From: Chitinophaga sancti | GTDB lineage: Bacteria; Bacteroidota; Bacteroidia; Chitinophagales; Chitinophagaceae | Direction: 5' to 3' | DNA: 64,000 bases | Assembly: GCF_034087045.1 (NCBI RefSeq) | Contig: NZ_CP139247.1 | Span: 3,498,001 to 3,562,000, forward strand | Position numbers and translations under genes: made by a program | Notes under the pieces: generated by a model | Database searches by the model: none | Seen by the model: the letters and a program-made list of their open reading frames with translations, nothing else | What the model was told of the DNA's origin: nothing | Shown: one piece after another, positions 53,027 to 61,423 of the stretch | Layout of the letters: each line of letters starts with the position of its first letter | Numbering within the stretch: the first letter of the stretch is position 1

Positions 53027-54151
53027 CTATTCTTTGGCCTTTGCTTTTTTAGTAGTTGTCTTTTTAGGTGCTGCTTCTTTTTTAGCAGCAGGTTCCTTTT
53101 TAGCAGGATCTTTTTTAGAAGTAGCCTTCTTCTCAACTGGCGCAGCACCCTCCGGCGTCGCCGATTTTTTCGCTGCCGTCTTCTTCGCACCTGGTACTAT
53201 CGCCGTCTGATTTCCCGGCACTGCATGGGTCATAAATGCTCCCCATGTCAGGTTATCCGTTCCGGGCAACTGCCTCAGCGCTCTTTCAATGGCATAATTC
53301 GCCGCTGTCTCTACCACCCATTCAAAATTCTCTGTTCCGATCGTAGCTTCATCTGCCTCCGGCGCAGGGTTCCAGAAGTCGATCACATAAGGTATCCCTG
53401 CACGCACGGCTACCTCCACCGTATTGAAATCATACCCCAGGTAACGGTTCAGGTTAGCCACCTGTTCGATGATCACACCTTCCAGGTCATCATCTCCCTG
53501 TGCCTTATCAAGATAACGTTGGTAAGGAGGCTGGTGCGGGTCGTAAGGAATAACACGTACATACTTGCCGCCAATACAATAACAACGATAATAAGAATCG
53601 TATTCAATCTCTTCCTGCAGCATCATCACCAGCTGGCCGGTATGCGCATGTTGTGCAAAGAATTCCTCAGGACTATTGACTTTGTACACATGTTTCCAAC
53701 CTCCGCCATTGTAAGGTTTCATATAAGCAGGAAAGCCAATGTGCGCGAAAATGCTTTCCCAGTCAAAAGGATATATCAGGTTCCTGAACGATTGATCCGT
53801 AGTATTTACCGGCAGATCGCGGGAGGGGAGTAACGCAGTTTTAGGAACATTTACACCCGTACGTGCAGCTAGTTCATTGTTCACAAATTTATCATCTGCA
53901 CTCCACCAGAATGGATTATTGATCACTGCGCTTCCTTCCAGTGCAGCCTGTTTGAGCCAGGTACGATAGAAAGGAACATCCTGCGAAATACGATCCAGTA
54001 TCACAGCATATTCATTTGGAATACCCTGTATTACTTTGTCGATAGATACAAATTCGGCAGAGATGTCGTTGACATTTTTAGCGTTTACGCGGTCAATGAA
54101 TGCCTGGGGGAAACTGTTTTCCTGACCATAGAGAAGGCCTATTTTTTTCAT
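53027..54151 (-). CDS. ATP-grasp ligase with lysine/alanine-rich histone-H1-like tail
   Basis: 374 aa. ATP-grasp core about 95-310: FPAYMKPYNGGGWKHVYKVN near 137-156 (ATP Lys and Gly loop), MLQEEIEYDSYYRCYCIGGK near 179-198, and YDFNTVEVAVRAGIPYVIDF with WNPAPEAD near 245-273 (metal-binding Glu/Asn). Residues about 322-374 are a disordered KKTAAKKSATPE...KKAKAKE tail rich in Lys, Ala and Pro, like bacterial histone-H1-type or AlgP-type tails and unusual for a metabolic ligase. Likely RimK/GshB-like, joining an amine to a carboxylate. It neighbours the GCS2/GATase unit and an esterase. Confidence 0.82.
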   Translation of the reverse strand: MKKIGLLYGQENSFPQAFIDRVNAKNVNDISAEFVSIDKVIQGIPNEYAVILDRISQDVPFYRTWLKQAALEGSAVINNPFWWSADDKFVNNELAARTGVNVPKTALLPSRDLPVNTTDQSFRNLIYPFDWESIFAHIGFPAYMKPYNGGGWKHVYKVNSPEEFFAQHAHTGQLVMMLQEEIEYDSYYRCYCIGGKYVRVIPYDPHQPPYQRYLDKAQGDDDLEGVIIEQVANLNRYLGYDFNTVEVAVRAGIPYVIDFWNPAPEADEATIGTENFEWVVETAANYAIERALRQLPGTDNLTWGAFMTHAVPGNQTAIVPGAKKTAAKKSATPEGAAPVEKKATSKKDPAKKEPAAKKEAAPKKTTTKKAKAKE

Positions 54152-54244
54152 CCTGAAAAATGTTTTTACGTTGAGTGTATCAATGATTCCGTTTACAATA
54201 AAAGCGGATGAGGATCAATATTCGCGCCAATGGATTTCGCCAGC

Positions 54245-54952
54245 TTATTTTATAAGGGAAAGGTAATATGGTAACATTTCGTTCCATACGGGCCAGTCGT
54301 GTTTTTGATTGGGCCTTATATCCAGCCAGTGGCTGATGCCTTTGTGAGCGAGTATCCCTGACATCCGTTCATTCTGGTTACGGGCTATATCTTCGTCGGC
54401 TACGCCTAGTATAATTCCCATGCGCCAGAGGGCTTCGTGCGGATTGTCCCGCATGTAATCCATGGGATTATGGAAATAGACATTATCATCATAATGACCA
54501 TCCAGGCGGGAGGTAATATCAAAAATGCCGCTGAGGCTAAAAAGGTAAGAGACCTGCTCCGGGTAGCGGAAGGCAAAGTTGGATGCATGGTACCCACCGA
54601 AACTGCAACCGGCTACGGCTACGCGGTAAACGCCGGTTTCGTATATGACCCTTTCCAGCACCTCATGGCGCAGCATGTTGTCGTAAGCAATGTGATTGAG
54701 GGTGCGTTGAGCAGGGGAGACCTGTTTGTTGTACCAGCTCCGGGCATCTATACTATCAGGGCAATAGACCCGAATGAGCTGATGGTCGATGAACCATTGT
54801 AATGCATGAATAAGGCCTCTTTCCTTATGTTCATAATGGCGCCCCATAGAGGTAGGGAAGAGGATGAGGGGATAGCCTTCCTCTCCGAATACCAGCATCT
54901 CGAATTCACGGCCGAGATGAGGGGATTTCCATTTGTAATATTGTTCATGCAT
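54245..54952 (-). CDS. alpha/beta-hydrolase (putative esterase)
   Basis: 235 aa, no signal peptide. Nucleophile elbow VAGCSFGGYHASNF near 113-126 with catalytic Ser; the candidate His is in NQKHDWPVWNEML near 215-227. Resembles Fes/esterase-D-type hydrolases (GREFEMLVFGEEGYPLILFP, then RGLIHALQWFIDHQLIRVYC). First gene of the amidoligase neighbourhood. It might release or trim the product made by the ligases; substrate unknown. Confidence 0.82.
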   Translation of the reverse strand: MHEQYYKWKSPHLGREFEMLVFGEEGYPLILFPTSMGRHYEHKERGLIHALQWFIDHQLIRVYCPDSIDARSWYNKQVSPAQRTLNHIAYDNMLRHEVLERVIYETGVYRVAVAGCSFGGYHASNFAFRYPEQVSYLFSLSGIFDITSRLDGHYDDNVYFHNPMDYMRDNPHEALWRMGIILGVADEDIARNQNERMSGILAHKGISHWLDIRPNQKHDWPVWNEMLPYYLSLIK

Positions 54953-54967
54953 TCATATAAATATAAT

Positions 54968-55007
54968 AAAAAAACGCTTCGGCTGTTAGGCCGAAGCGTT
55001 TTTTTGT
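54968..55007. terminator. terminator of the astacin gene
   Basis: AAAAAACGCTTCGGC / GCCGAAGCGTTTTTT stem with T-run on both strands, 19 bases after the astacin stop. Confidence 0.88.
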
Positions 55008-55025
55008 CAGGTAGTATTTTCTACT

Positions 55026-56279
55026 TTATTTCGCAATGTAGCCTACACCGTTCTGCAGGATTATATCCTGATAATAACCGCCTTCTCTGTAATTACCATA
55101 TTCCTGTTCCCAGGCCTGCTTGATATACAGGTCAACGATTTTATAGGAATTAGAACCTGGTGCCAGCTTATGATAACTTACAGTTTCTGAATTTGCACCA
55201 CCACTGCCACCATAGGTATATCTGGAGCTTAAACAGGTAACATTTGTCTGGAAAGACAGGTTGGCAGGTACTGTGCATGCTGCATCTGAGTAAAACCTGA
55301 TGTATACATCTACAGCTTCATATACATTCAGGTAATTAGGACCATCATTCCATTGGTACTCGATAGGTACCTGTACCATTTTGGCATAAATCCCCGGATT
55401 GTACATGTAATTGTACGTCTGAATATCACCAGATGAGAGAACAGAAGAATTATAATAGTAAGTGCCTCCACCCAGTGTGGTGATTGTAGGACTTCCATTT
55501 TTACTGAAAAAGTAAGGACCATACAACATAATAGACTCCCAGTCAAATGTGCCCAATTCAAACCCCTGATATCCACGGGCTGCATATGTCTGGAAATTGT
55601 GATCTTCATCATCTTCAATATTGCTCCAGTTGATGATAACATAGTTATCCCGGTCTGCCCGTGTTTGTTCATGGAAGAAGCCAAGGGCGTGGCCAATCTC
55701 ATGAACCGCATTTCCCCAGGAGCAGCCGTCATCCAGTGAAATCAGCTGTTTTCCCCCGGTCATACCAATACCATCGGAATAGCATCCATCATCCTTGATG
55801 AATTCTATATAATTTGCCTGGTTGGTACGTTGTACGAACTGAATGTTGGTATTGGCCTGCCAGTGGGCAATAGCATCCGTAACCCGGGAGCTGTTAGGTA
55901 ATCCGACATTGATGGAGTAATACACAATCCTGTTCGGCCAGAGATTTACGAAATTGGCCCTGCCGGTGCGGGCTGTAGCGTCATCAGTTTCTCCTTTCAG
56001 GAATTTTACCTGGCTTTCGCCAAGCACCATGTCATCGTCCAGTAGATAACGATCTCCTTTTTTAATGAGGCTGTATTGCTCCCCGGTCTTTTTGTTGGTA
56101 ATGGTAACGGGCTCCCCTTTAATATTGGGAAATGCTTCCATCGAAGAACATCCACAGTCTTTTGTAGTGGTAGTTGAGGTGTCTGTTGCCTCCTGTTTCT
56201 TACAGGAAGAGAATGACATGGCCAATACCAGACCTGTCAGCAACAGGGGGCGAATCAATAGGCTTTTTTTTGTTTTCAT
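55026..56279 (-). CDS. astacin-family (M12A) zinc metalloprotease lipoprotein
   Basis: 417 aa. Lipoprotein signal with lipobox SFSSC (LLTGLVLAMSFSSCKK). Propeptide-like region to about 100, then the catalytic domain: zinc motif HEIGHALGFFHEQTRADRD near 192-210 (three His plus Glu) and Met-turn WESIMLYGPYFF near 247-258 (Tyr of the Met-turn present). C-terminal beta region about 300-417 may bind substrate. Cleaves extracellular or envelope proteins. Upstream sequence is a run of short repeats. Confidence 0.93.
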   Translation of the reverse strand: MKTKKSLLIRPLLLTGLVLAMSFSSCKKQEATDTSTTTTKDCGCSSMEAFPNIKGEPVTITNKKTGEQYSLIKKGDRYLLDDDMVLGESQVKFLKGETDDATARTGRANFVNLWPNRIVYYSINVGLPNSSRVTDAIAHWQANTNIQFVQRTNQANYIEFIKDDGCYSDGIGMTGGKQLISLDDGCSWGNAVHEIGHALGFFHEQTRADRDNYVIINWSNIEDDEDHNFQTYAARGYQGFELGTFDWESIMLYGPYFFSKNGSPTITTLGGGTYYYNSSVLSSGDIQTYNYMYNPGIYAKMVQVPIEYQWNDGPNYLNVYEAVDVYIRFYSDAACTVPANLSFQTNVTCLSSRYTYGGSGGANSETVSYHKLAPGSNSYKIVDLYIKQAWEQEYGNYREGGYYQDIILQNGVGYIAK

Positions 56280-56337
56280 GTGAGATGGAAATTTAAATGT
56301 ATAGGTTGAGTTAAAAAGTCGATATAGATTGTGAAAT

Positions 56338-56440
56338 AATGGGTTAAATGATATAGGAAAAATGGTATGGGTTAAATGCTATGGGTTAAACGGTATAGGT
56401 TAATTGATACGGGTTAAAGTAAGGTATGGGTTAAATTAGG
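56338..56440. repeat. short iterated repeat upstream of the astacin gene
   Basis: Six copies of a TATGGGTTAAATG-like motif start near 56,339, 56,367, 56,380, 56,394, 56,408 and 56,425, with about 14-bp spacing. A weaker relative (TATAGGTTGAGTTAAA) lies near 56,300. They lie 60-160 bases before the start of the astacin gene (minus strand), where regulatory sites are expected. Confidence 0.75.
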
Positions 56441-56448
56441 GTATAAGT

Positions 56449-56480
56449 AAAAAGGTCCTGCAATCTGCAGGACCTTTTTA
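56449..56480 (-). terminator. TonB-dependent receptor terminator
   Basis: 13-bp stem AAAAAGGTCCTGC / GCAGGACCTTTTT, 5-base loop, right after the receptor stop. Confidence 0.9.
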
Positions 56481-56487
56481 GCAATTC

Positions 56488-59400
56488 TTAGAAGTTATAA
56501 CGAACACTCAACTGACCTCTCCAGCGTGACAGGTAGTCATTCACTGTATATGGTCTCAGTGTACCATTGATGTTGTTCATCAGGTTCTTGTTGAATGTGT
56601 AAGTCGGAGTAGTGCTCTGAGATGTTACTGTGAACAGAGATACTGACTGATTGCTCAGGTAATAAGACCATCCCCAGTTACGGTTCAGCAGGTTAGCTAC
56701 GTTCAGGATGTCGAATCCAACTTCAATTCTGTGTGTATTTTTCAGGATGAAATCCTGTGCAAGCTTCAGATCGAAGTGGCTTTCCCATGGCATTCTCAGT
56801 CCGTTACGCTCTGTATTCTGACCCATGTGAGAGCTCAGGTATTTGTTATTGGCAGCAAATGCCTGGAAGTCAGCCAACTGCTGGGCAGGCGTTACCACAG
56901 TACCGTCAGACAGTGTCAGCGTGCTGAACTGGCTAGCGTCTGTAGGCAGGTAAGCTAAGCTGTTTGTACCAGTTTTACCAGAAGCATCATCACCGGTAAT
57001 GTTGTTGTTGAACATTACAGAGTAACGCTGACCGGTGTAACCCTGGTAAACCAATCCGATAGTGGTAGACAGGTGACCCTTAGCATAACGGAAAGTTTTG
57101 CTTGCGTTAGCTACCACACGATGACCTGGATCAAAGTTAGCACGAGCCAGACTCAGGTTGTTCATACCATTTACGTTGTAAGCAAAGCGCCAGCTGGAAT
57201 AAGCAGTAGAGCTGGTACCATCGTTCATAGAGTAAGAAGCACCATAAGTATAAGCCAGGCTACCAGACCATCCATGATCCATTGGTTTCTGAATCTGTGC
57301 AGTTAAGTTATAAGAATAACCTTTGCTGGTGTTAGTCAGATAGATGACATCAGTATAAGAAGAGTTTGCACGTGCAAAGTTGTACCAGGGTCTGGTGGTG
57401 TTACCTAAAGTAACTTGACCTGTCTGAGGTCCAACGTTCAGGTTCTTATACAGGATGTTATTGAGCGTTTTGGTGTACAAAGCTTCGATTGTACCAATCA
57501 GACCCCACCATGGCAGTTTCTGGTCGATAGCCAGGTTACCACGGAGTACCTGAGGATATTTGAAGTTTTTGTCAGTAACGTCAATTTCAGTAGGAGCAGC
57601 AGCGGTAGTAGGAATATAAGCACCCAGGTGTGTATCAGCCGGATCATAGTTGAAACGTACTGTTGAAGGAGGAGTACCACTGAAGGATGTGAATGCAACA
57701 CCAGTTTTGGAATATGCATTGGAGATCCATACCAGCGGAACACGACCTGTGAACAGACCGGCACCACCTCTCAGTTGAGTCGTACCATCGCCATTTACAT
57801 CCCAGTTAAATGCAACTCTTGGAGCCCACATCAACCTTGTTTTTGGAATAGTATTGTTCTTAATGCCATAAGTAGTAGCGATGTCAGAAGCATTGAAACC
57901 AGTGTTTGCGTCAGGTTTGTTGAAGAATACCGGCAGGTCGATACGCAGACCATAAGTCAGTCTGAACCTGTCATTGATATCCCAGATATCCTGTCCATAT
58001 AAGCTGAACTGACCAGCACGGATCTTACCAGGAGCCAGGTCATTACCACCTTTATTAGAATAACCAACTGCATAAGTAGTAGGCGCAGCAGAGTTATTCA
58101 AAAAGGTATTAAGGTTTCTGTAAGTATAGTAACCATAGTAGTACTGCAGGAACACGTTGCTTGTGTTAAAGAACTGGTTGTCAGTACCAACAGTGATGGT
58201 ATGTTTTTTCTTCTGAATAGTCAGGTTATCAACGATGGTGAAGTTGTCCTGATTCAGTGAGTTACGTGGAGAGGAGTAATCCGCACCCAGGTTGTAGTTC
58301 AGACCACCTTCAGTGATATATACAGATGGGAATTCAACAGTAGAACGTCTGTCGCGGATACGGTTGTAGGTCACACGCAGTACGTTTGAAGTAGTAGCAT
58401 TGAAGCTACTGTTCAGTTCAGCTACAGTCGAGTTAGTAGTGCTGAGCATATAGTAGCCACTGTTAGCAAAAGTCATAGTAGTTGCACTACGGGAAATGTT
58501 GTACAGGCTACCATCAACATAGCTATGACGGAAGGTTAATTTATGCTTTTCGCTGATGTTCCAGTCGATACGAGCAAATACTGAAGTTGCATATGATTCA
58601 GAGTTAATATCAGTATAGCTACCCGGATCGAATCCATAAGTATCTTTTACATAAGTACGGATAGAATCCAGTCTTGCAGTACTGAATTTAGAACCTGAAC
58701 CAGCATCAGCAGGATTGTAACCAAGTGGTGTTTTGGTATCGTTTCTTTCCGCGTTTACGAAGAAGAACAATTTATTTTTGATAATTGGACCACCCAGGCT
58801 GGCACCCCATGTAGTATTATTATAGGTAGGGTATTTGGTTTTGCTCTGAACATTTTCGCCTACAAAACTCTGGTTTTGATTCAGGAAGTAAGCAGAACCA
58901 TGGAACTGGTTAGTACCACTCTTTGTTACAGCGTTGATACCACCACCCGTAAAGTTACTCTGAGTAATATCATATGGAGACAGTACGATTTGTACTTCCT
59001 GCACCGATTCCAGTGGAACAGCGTTTACATTCGCCTGACCACCATTGGTACCTGTAGCTGTCAGACCAAATGCGTCATTTGCATTCGCACCATCCACAGT
59101 GAATGAGTTGAATTTGTTGCTCTGACCTGCAAAGGAAATACCTAGTGGACTACCGTTCGAGCTGCTGTAAGTAGCAACAGCCTGCGGTGTCAAACGGGCG
59201 AAATCCTGGATGCTACGGCCTACAGTTGGCAATTCAGTCAACTGGCGCTGGCTGATGTTGGTCTGCGTACCCGTGCGGTTTGAGCTGATGATGCTGCTTT
59301 TTTGACCGGTAATAGTTACTTCGTTCAGAGATTTGCTACCATCTTCAAGTTTTACGTTTTGGGTCAATGCAGTACCCAGGCTTAGATACAGGTCCTTAAT

Positions 59401-59670
59401 GTTTTGTTCCTGGTAGCCTACATAGGTAATTGTAATGGTGTAAGGACCCCCTACACGCATGTTGGGAATGGTGTAACGACCTCCCTCTTGTGTTGTGGTA
59501 CCATAAACGGTTCCGGTTGGAACGTGAATGGCTTTAACTGTGGCCCCAATCAGGCCTTCCCCCTTTGCATCTTTCACCAGACCGGTAACAGCACTTGTTG
59601 TTACCTGCGCGAAAGAATAGCAAACGCTAAACAAGACAATGAATGTTAACAGTAGTTTTTTACATCCCAT
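56488..59670 (-). CDS. Oar-like TonB-dependent outer-membrane receptor
   Basis: 1060 aa. Signal peptide (LLTFIVLFSVCYSFAQ), N-terminal carboxypeptidase-regulatory-like domain about 28-110 (VTGLVKDAKGEGLIGATVKA, YTITITYVGYQEQNI), then a plug domain (FNSFTVDGANANDAFGLTAT, VQEVQIVLSPYDITQSNFTG) and a 22-strand barrel ending in aromatic YNF. No SusD-like gene is adjacent, and the Oar-type plug suggests protein or peptide rather than glycan uptake. Substrate unknown. Single-gene unit with its own terminator. Confidence 0.93.
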   Translation of the reverse strand: MGCKKLLLTFIVLFSVCYSFAQVTTSAVTGLVKDAKGEGLIGATVKAIHVPTGTVYGTTTQEGGRYTIPNMRVGGPYTITITYVGYQEQNIKDLYLSLGTALTQNVKLEDGSKSLNEVTITGQKSSIISSNRTGTQTNISQRQLTELPTVGRSIQDFARLTPQAVATYSSSNGSPLGISFAGQSNKFNSFTVDGANANDAFGLTATGTNGGQANVNAVPLESVQEVQIVLSPYDITQSNFTGGGINAVTKSGTNQFHGSAYFLNQNQSFVGENVQSKTKYPTYNNTTWGASLGGPIIKNKLFFFVNAERNDTKTPLGYNPADAGSGSKFSTARLDSIRTYVKDTYGFDPGSYTDINSESYATSVFARIDWNISEKHKLTFRHSYVDGSLYNISRSATTMTFANSGYYMLSTTNSTVAELNSSFNATTSNVLRVTYNRIRDRRSTVEFPSVYITEGGLNYNLGADYSSPRNSLNQDNFTIVDNLTIQKKKHTITVGTDNQFFNTSNVFLQYYYGYYTYRNLNTFLNNSAAPTTYAVGYSNKGGNDLAPGKIRAGQFSLYGQDIWDINDRFRLTYGLRIDLPVFFNKPDANTGFNASDIATTYGIKNNTIPKTRLMWAPRVAFNWDVNGDGTTQLRGGAGLFTGRVPLVWISNAYSKTGVAFTSFSGTPPSTVRFNYDPADTHLGAYIPTTAAAPTEIDVTDKNFKYPQVLRGNLAIDQKLPWWGLIGTIEALYTKTLNNILYKNLNVGPQTGQVTLGNTTRPWYNFARANSSYTDVIYLTNTSKGYSYNLTAQIQKPMDHGWSGSLAYTYGASYSMNDGTSSTAYSSWRFAYNVNGMNNLSLARANFDPGHRVVANASKTFRYAKGHLSTTIGLVYQGYTGQRYSVMFNNNITGDDASGKTGTNSLAYLPTDASQFSTLTLSDGTVVTPAQQLADFQAFAANNKYLSSHMGQNTERNGLRMPWESHFDLKLAQDFILKNTHRIEVGFDILNVANLLNRNWGWSYYLSNQSVSLFTVTSQSTTPTYTFNKNLMNNINGTLRPYTVNDYLSRWRGQLSVRYNF

Positions 59671-60141
59671 ATTTGAGCAGTTTGATTTTGTAAGACCGCA
59701 AAGGTTAAAAAAAATTACTTAGAAATTTTAACTTGAAATTAACAAATTGTTAAGCCATATTAAAAGATTGAGTAGATGGTTCTGTAAATTCGAAACTATA
59801 TGGGAAAACAGCCTTTAAATGTAGTTTGTTCAACTAATAGAGTAAGAAATTCTAATATTTCGAATAATGATTTGTTGAAATACTTAATTCTCTGTCGGGC
59901 AAGGGCTGTTTTTATATTAGTTTTCTGACAAATGTTTATATGTTTATATTTATTATGTGATAAGGAATGAAGGGGATTAAACTGATGGGAGCGTGTTTGG
60001 GAGGAATTAAGGAAATATTGGACTTCCAACACCGCTGGAAGGTGACTTTTTGTGCTGTCAAAAGGGCGTAAAATCCGGGATTAGTCCAATGTTTCATGCC
60101 TCTTTTTAACCTAACTTTGCAATCAATATAACAACAGTGAT
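59671..60141. other. divergent spacer between the receptor gene and ribBA
   Basis: 471 A+T-rich bases with no credible ORF. On the minus strand TAACCTTTG (59,702-59,710) is a near -7 box for the receptor gene. On the plus strand TAACTTTG precedes ribBA. No FMN riboswitch sequence or RFN-like conserved blocks were found. Confidence 0.45.
60112..60119 (+). promoter_or_regulatory. candidate -7 promoter box of ribBA
   Basis: TAACTTTG, a perfect TAnnTTTG match, 22 bases before the ribBA ATG; a TTT at about -33 is weak. Confidence 0.5.
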
Positions 60142-61344
60142 ATGTTAGATACAATAGAATCAGCCATAGAAGATATAAAGAACGGTAAACTGGTCATAGT
60201 AGTAGACGACGAGGATAGGGAGAATGAGGGCGATTTCATCACAGCAGCAAGGAATGTGACTCCGGAGATTATCAACTTTATGAGCCGTTACGGCCGTGGA
60301 TTAATATGTGCACCACTAATTGAAGAAAGATGCGAGGAACTCGGTCTGGAAATGATGGTGCGTGATAATACAGCTTTACACCAAACACCTTTTACAGTTT
60401 CTGTCGACTTACTCGGACACGGTTGTACCACCGGTATCTCCGCCCATGACAGGGCAAAAACAATACAGGCCCTGATCGATCCTAATATTCGTTCTGAAGA
60501 ATTAGGGAAGCCCGGGCACATTTTCCCCCTGAAAGCTAAGAAAGGAGGAGTGCTGCGCCGCACCGGACATACCGAAGCTACCATCGATCTGGCCCGGTTA
60601 GCAGGATTTGAGCCTGCCGGCGTACTGGTGGAGATCATGAACGAAGATGGCTCCATGGCCAGACTACCGGAACTGAAGGAAATAGCAGTGAAGTTTAACC
60701 TGAAACTGATTTCCATCAAAGACCTGATCGAATACCGGCTCAAAAAGGAATCCCTGATCGAAGAAGAGGTACGCGTACAGATGCCGACTGAATATGGTGA
60801 TTTTGAATTGATTGCATTTAAGCAACTGAATTCCGGCGAAACCCATATGGCACTGAAAAAAGGAGACTGGGAGAAAGATGAACCCGTACTGGTGCGCATC
60901 CACTCTTCCTGTGTAACCGGCGATATTCTCCATAGCCTCAGATGTGATTGCGGCCCGCAACTCCACAAAGCCATGCAAATGGTTGAACAGGAAGGGAAAG
61001 GCCTTATATTATATATGAACCAGGAAGGCAGAGGTATCGGTTTGCTGAATAAACTGAAAGCCTATAAACTACAGGAAGAAGGTAGAGATACAGTGGAGGC
61101 AAACCTCGAATTAGGCTTCCAGATGGATGAAAGAGATTATGGTGTGGGTGCCCAGATCCTGAGGCATCTGAATATTACCAAAATGCGGTTGATTTCAAAT
61201 AATCCCAAAAAGAGAGCCGGGATGAAAGGATATGGATTAGAGGTGGTAGAAAATGTGCCGATCGAAATTCATCCTAACCCGCATAATGAAGTGTATTTGA
61301 AAACAAAGAGAGATAAAATGGGTCACGAGATCCTGAAAGGATAA
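60142..61344 (+). CDS. ribBA: bifunctional DHBP synthase/GTP cyclohydrolase II
   Basis: 400 aa. RibB domain (1-200): [17 protein letters not shown] near 21-37 binds Mg and ribulose-5-phosphate, and [14 protein letters not shown] near 153-166. RibA domain (205-400): the zinc site [20 protein letters not shown] with three Cys near 257-276, and [17 protein letters not shown] near 293-309. It catalyses both entry steps of riboflavin synthesis. No other rib genes nearby. The final residues ([12 protein letters not shown]) are typical. Confidence 0.96.
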   Translation: MLDTIESAIEDIKNGKLVIVVDDEDRENEGDFITAARNVTPEIINFMSRYGRGLICAPLIEERCEELGLEMMVRDNTALHQTPFTVSVDLLGHGCTTGISAHDRAKTIQALIDPNIRSEELGKPGHIFPLKAKKGGVLRRTGHTEATIDLARLAGFEPAGVLVEIMNEDGSMARLPELKEIAVKFNLKLISIKDLIEYRLKKESLIEEEVRVQMPTEYGDFELIAFKQLNSGETHMALKKGDWEKDEPVLVRIHSSCVTGDILHSLRCDCGPQLHKAMQMVEQEGKGLILYMNQEGRGIGLLNKLKAYKLQEEGRDTVEANLELGFQMDERDYGVGAQILRHLNITKMRLISNNPKKRAGMKGYGLEVVENVPIEIHPNPHNEVYLKTKRDKMGHEILKG

Positions 61345-61346
61345 AT

Positions 61347-61383
61347 AACAAAAGGGTCCTGCCTCTGGCAGGACCCTTTTGTT
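61347..61383. terminator. bidirectional terminator between ribBA and tamB
   Basis: Perfect 17-bp stem AACAAAAGGGTCCTGCC / GGCAGGACCCTTTTGTT with a TCT loop. Confidence 0.9.
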
Positions 61384-61385
61384 AT

Positions 61386-61423
61386 TTAATGCGTTGTATC
61401 CCTATTAATGCGTTGTATCCCTC
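61386..61423 (-). repeat. 19-bp tandem duplication of the tamB 3' end
   Basis: TTAATGCGTTGTATCCCTA at 61,386-61,404 and a near identical copy (last base C) at 61,405-61,423. The inner copy encodes the final D-T-T-H-stop of TamB; the outer copy is a second, unused version of those codons and stop. Confidence 0.85.

Noticed and set aside
52997..53833. 278-aa plus-strand frame
   Set aside because: Antisense of the ATP-grasp gene, with Cys/Phe/Arg-rich composition from the reverse of Lys/Ala codons.
56338..56440. CRISPR array
   Set aside because: Repeat units are about 14 bp, imperfect and without unique spacers; no cas genes in the window.
59671..60141. FMN riboswitch before ribBA
   Set aside because: None of the conserved RFN blocks could be found; a simple promoter box close to the start suffices.
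60288..60974. 228-aa minus-strand frame
   Set aside because: Antisense shadow of ribBA.
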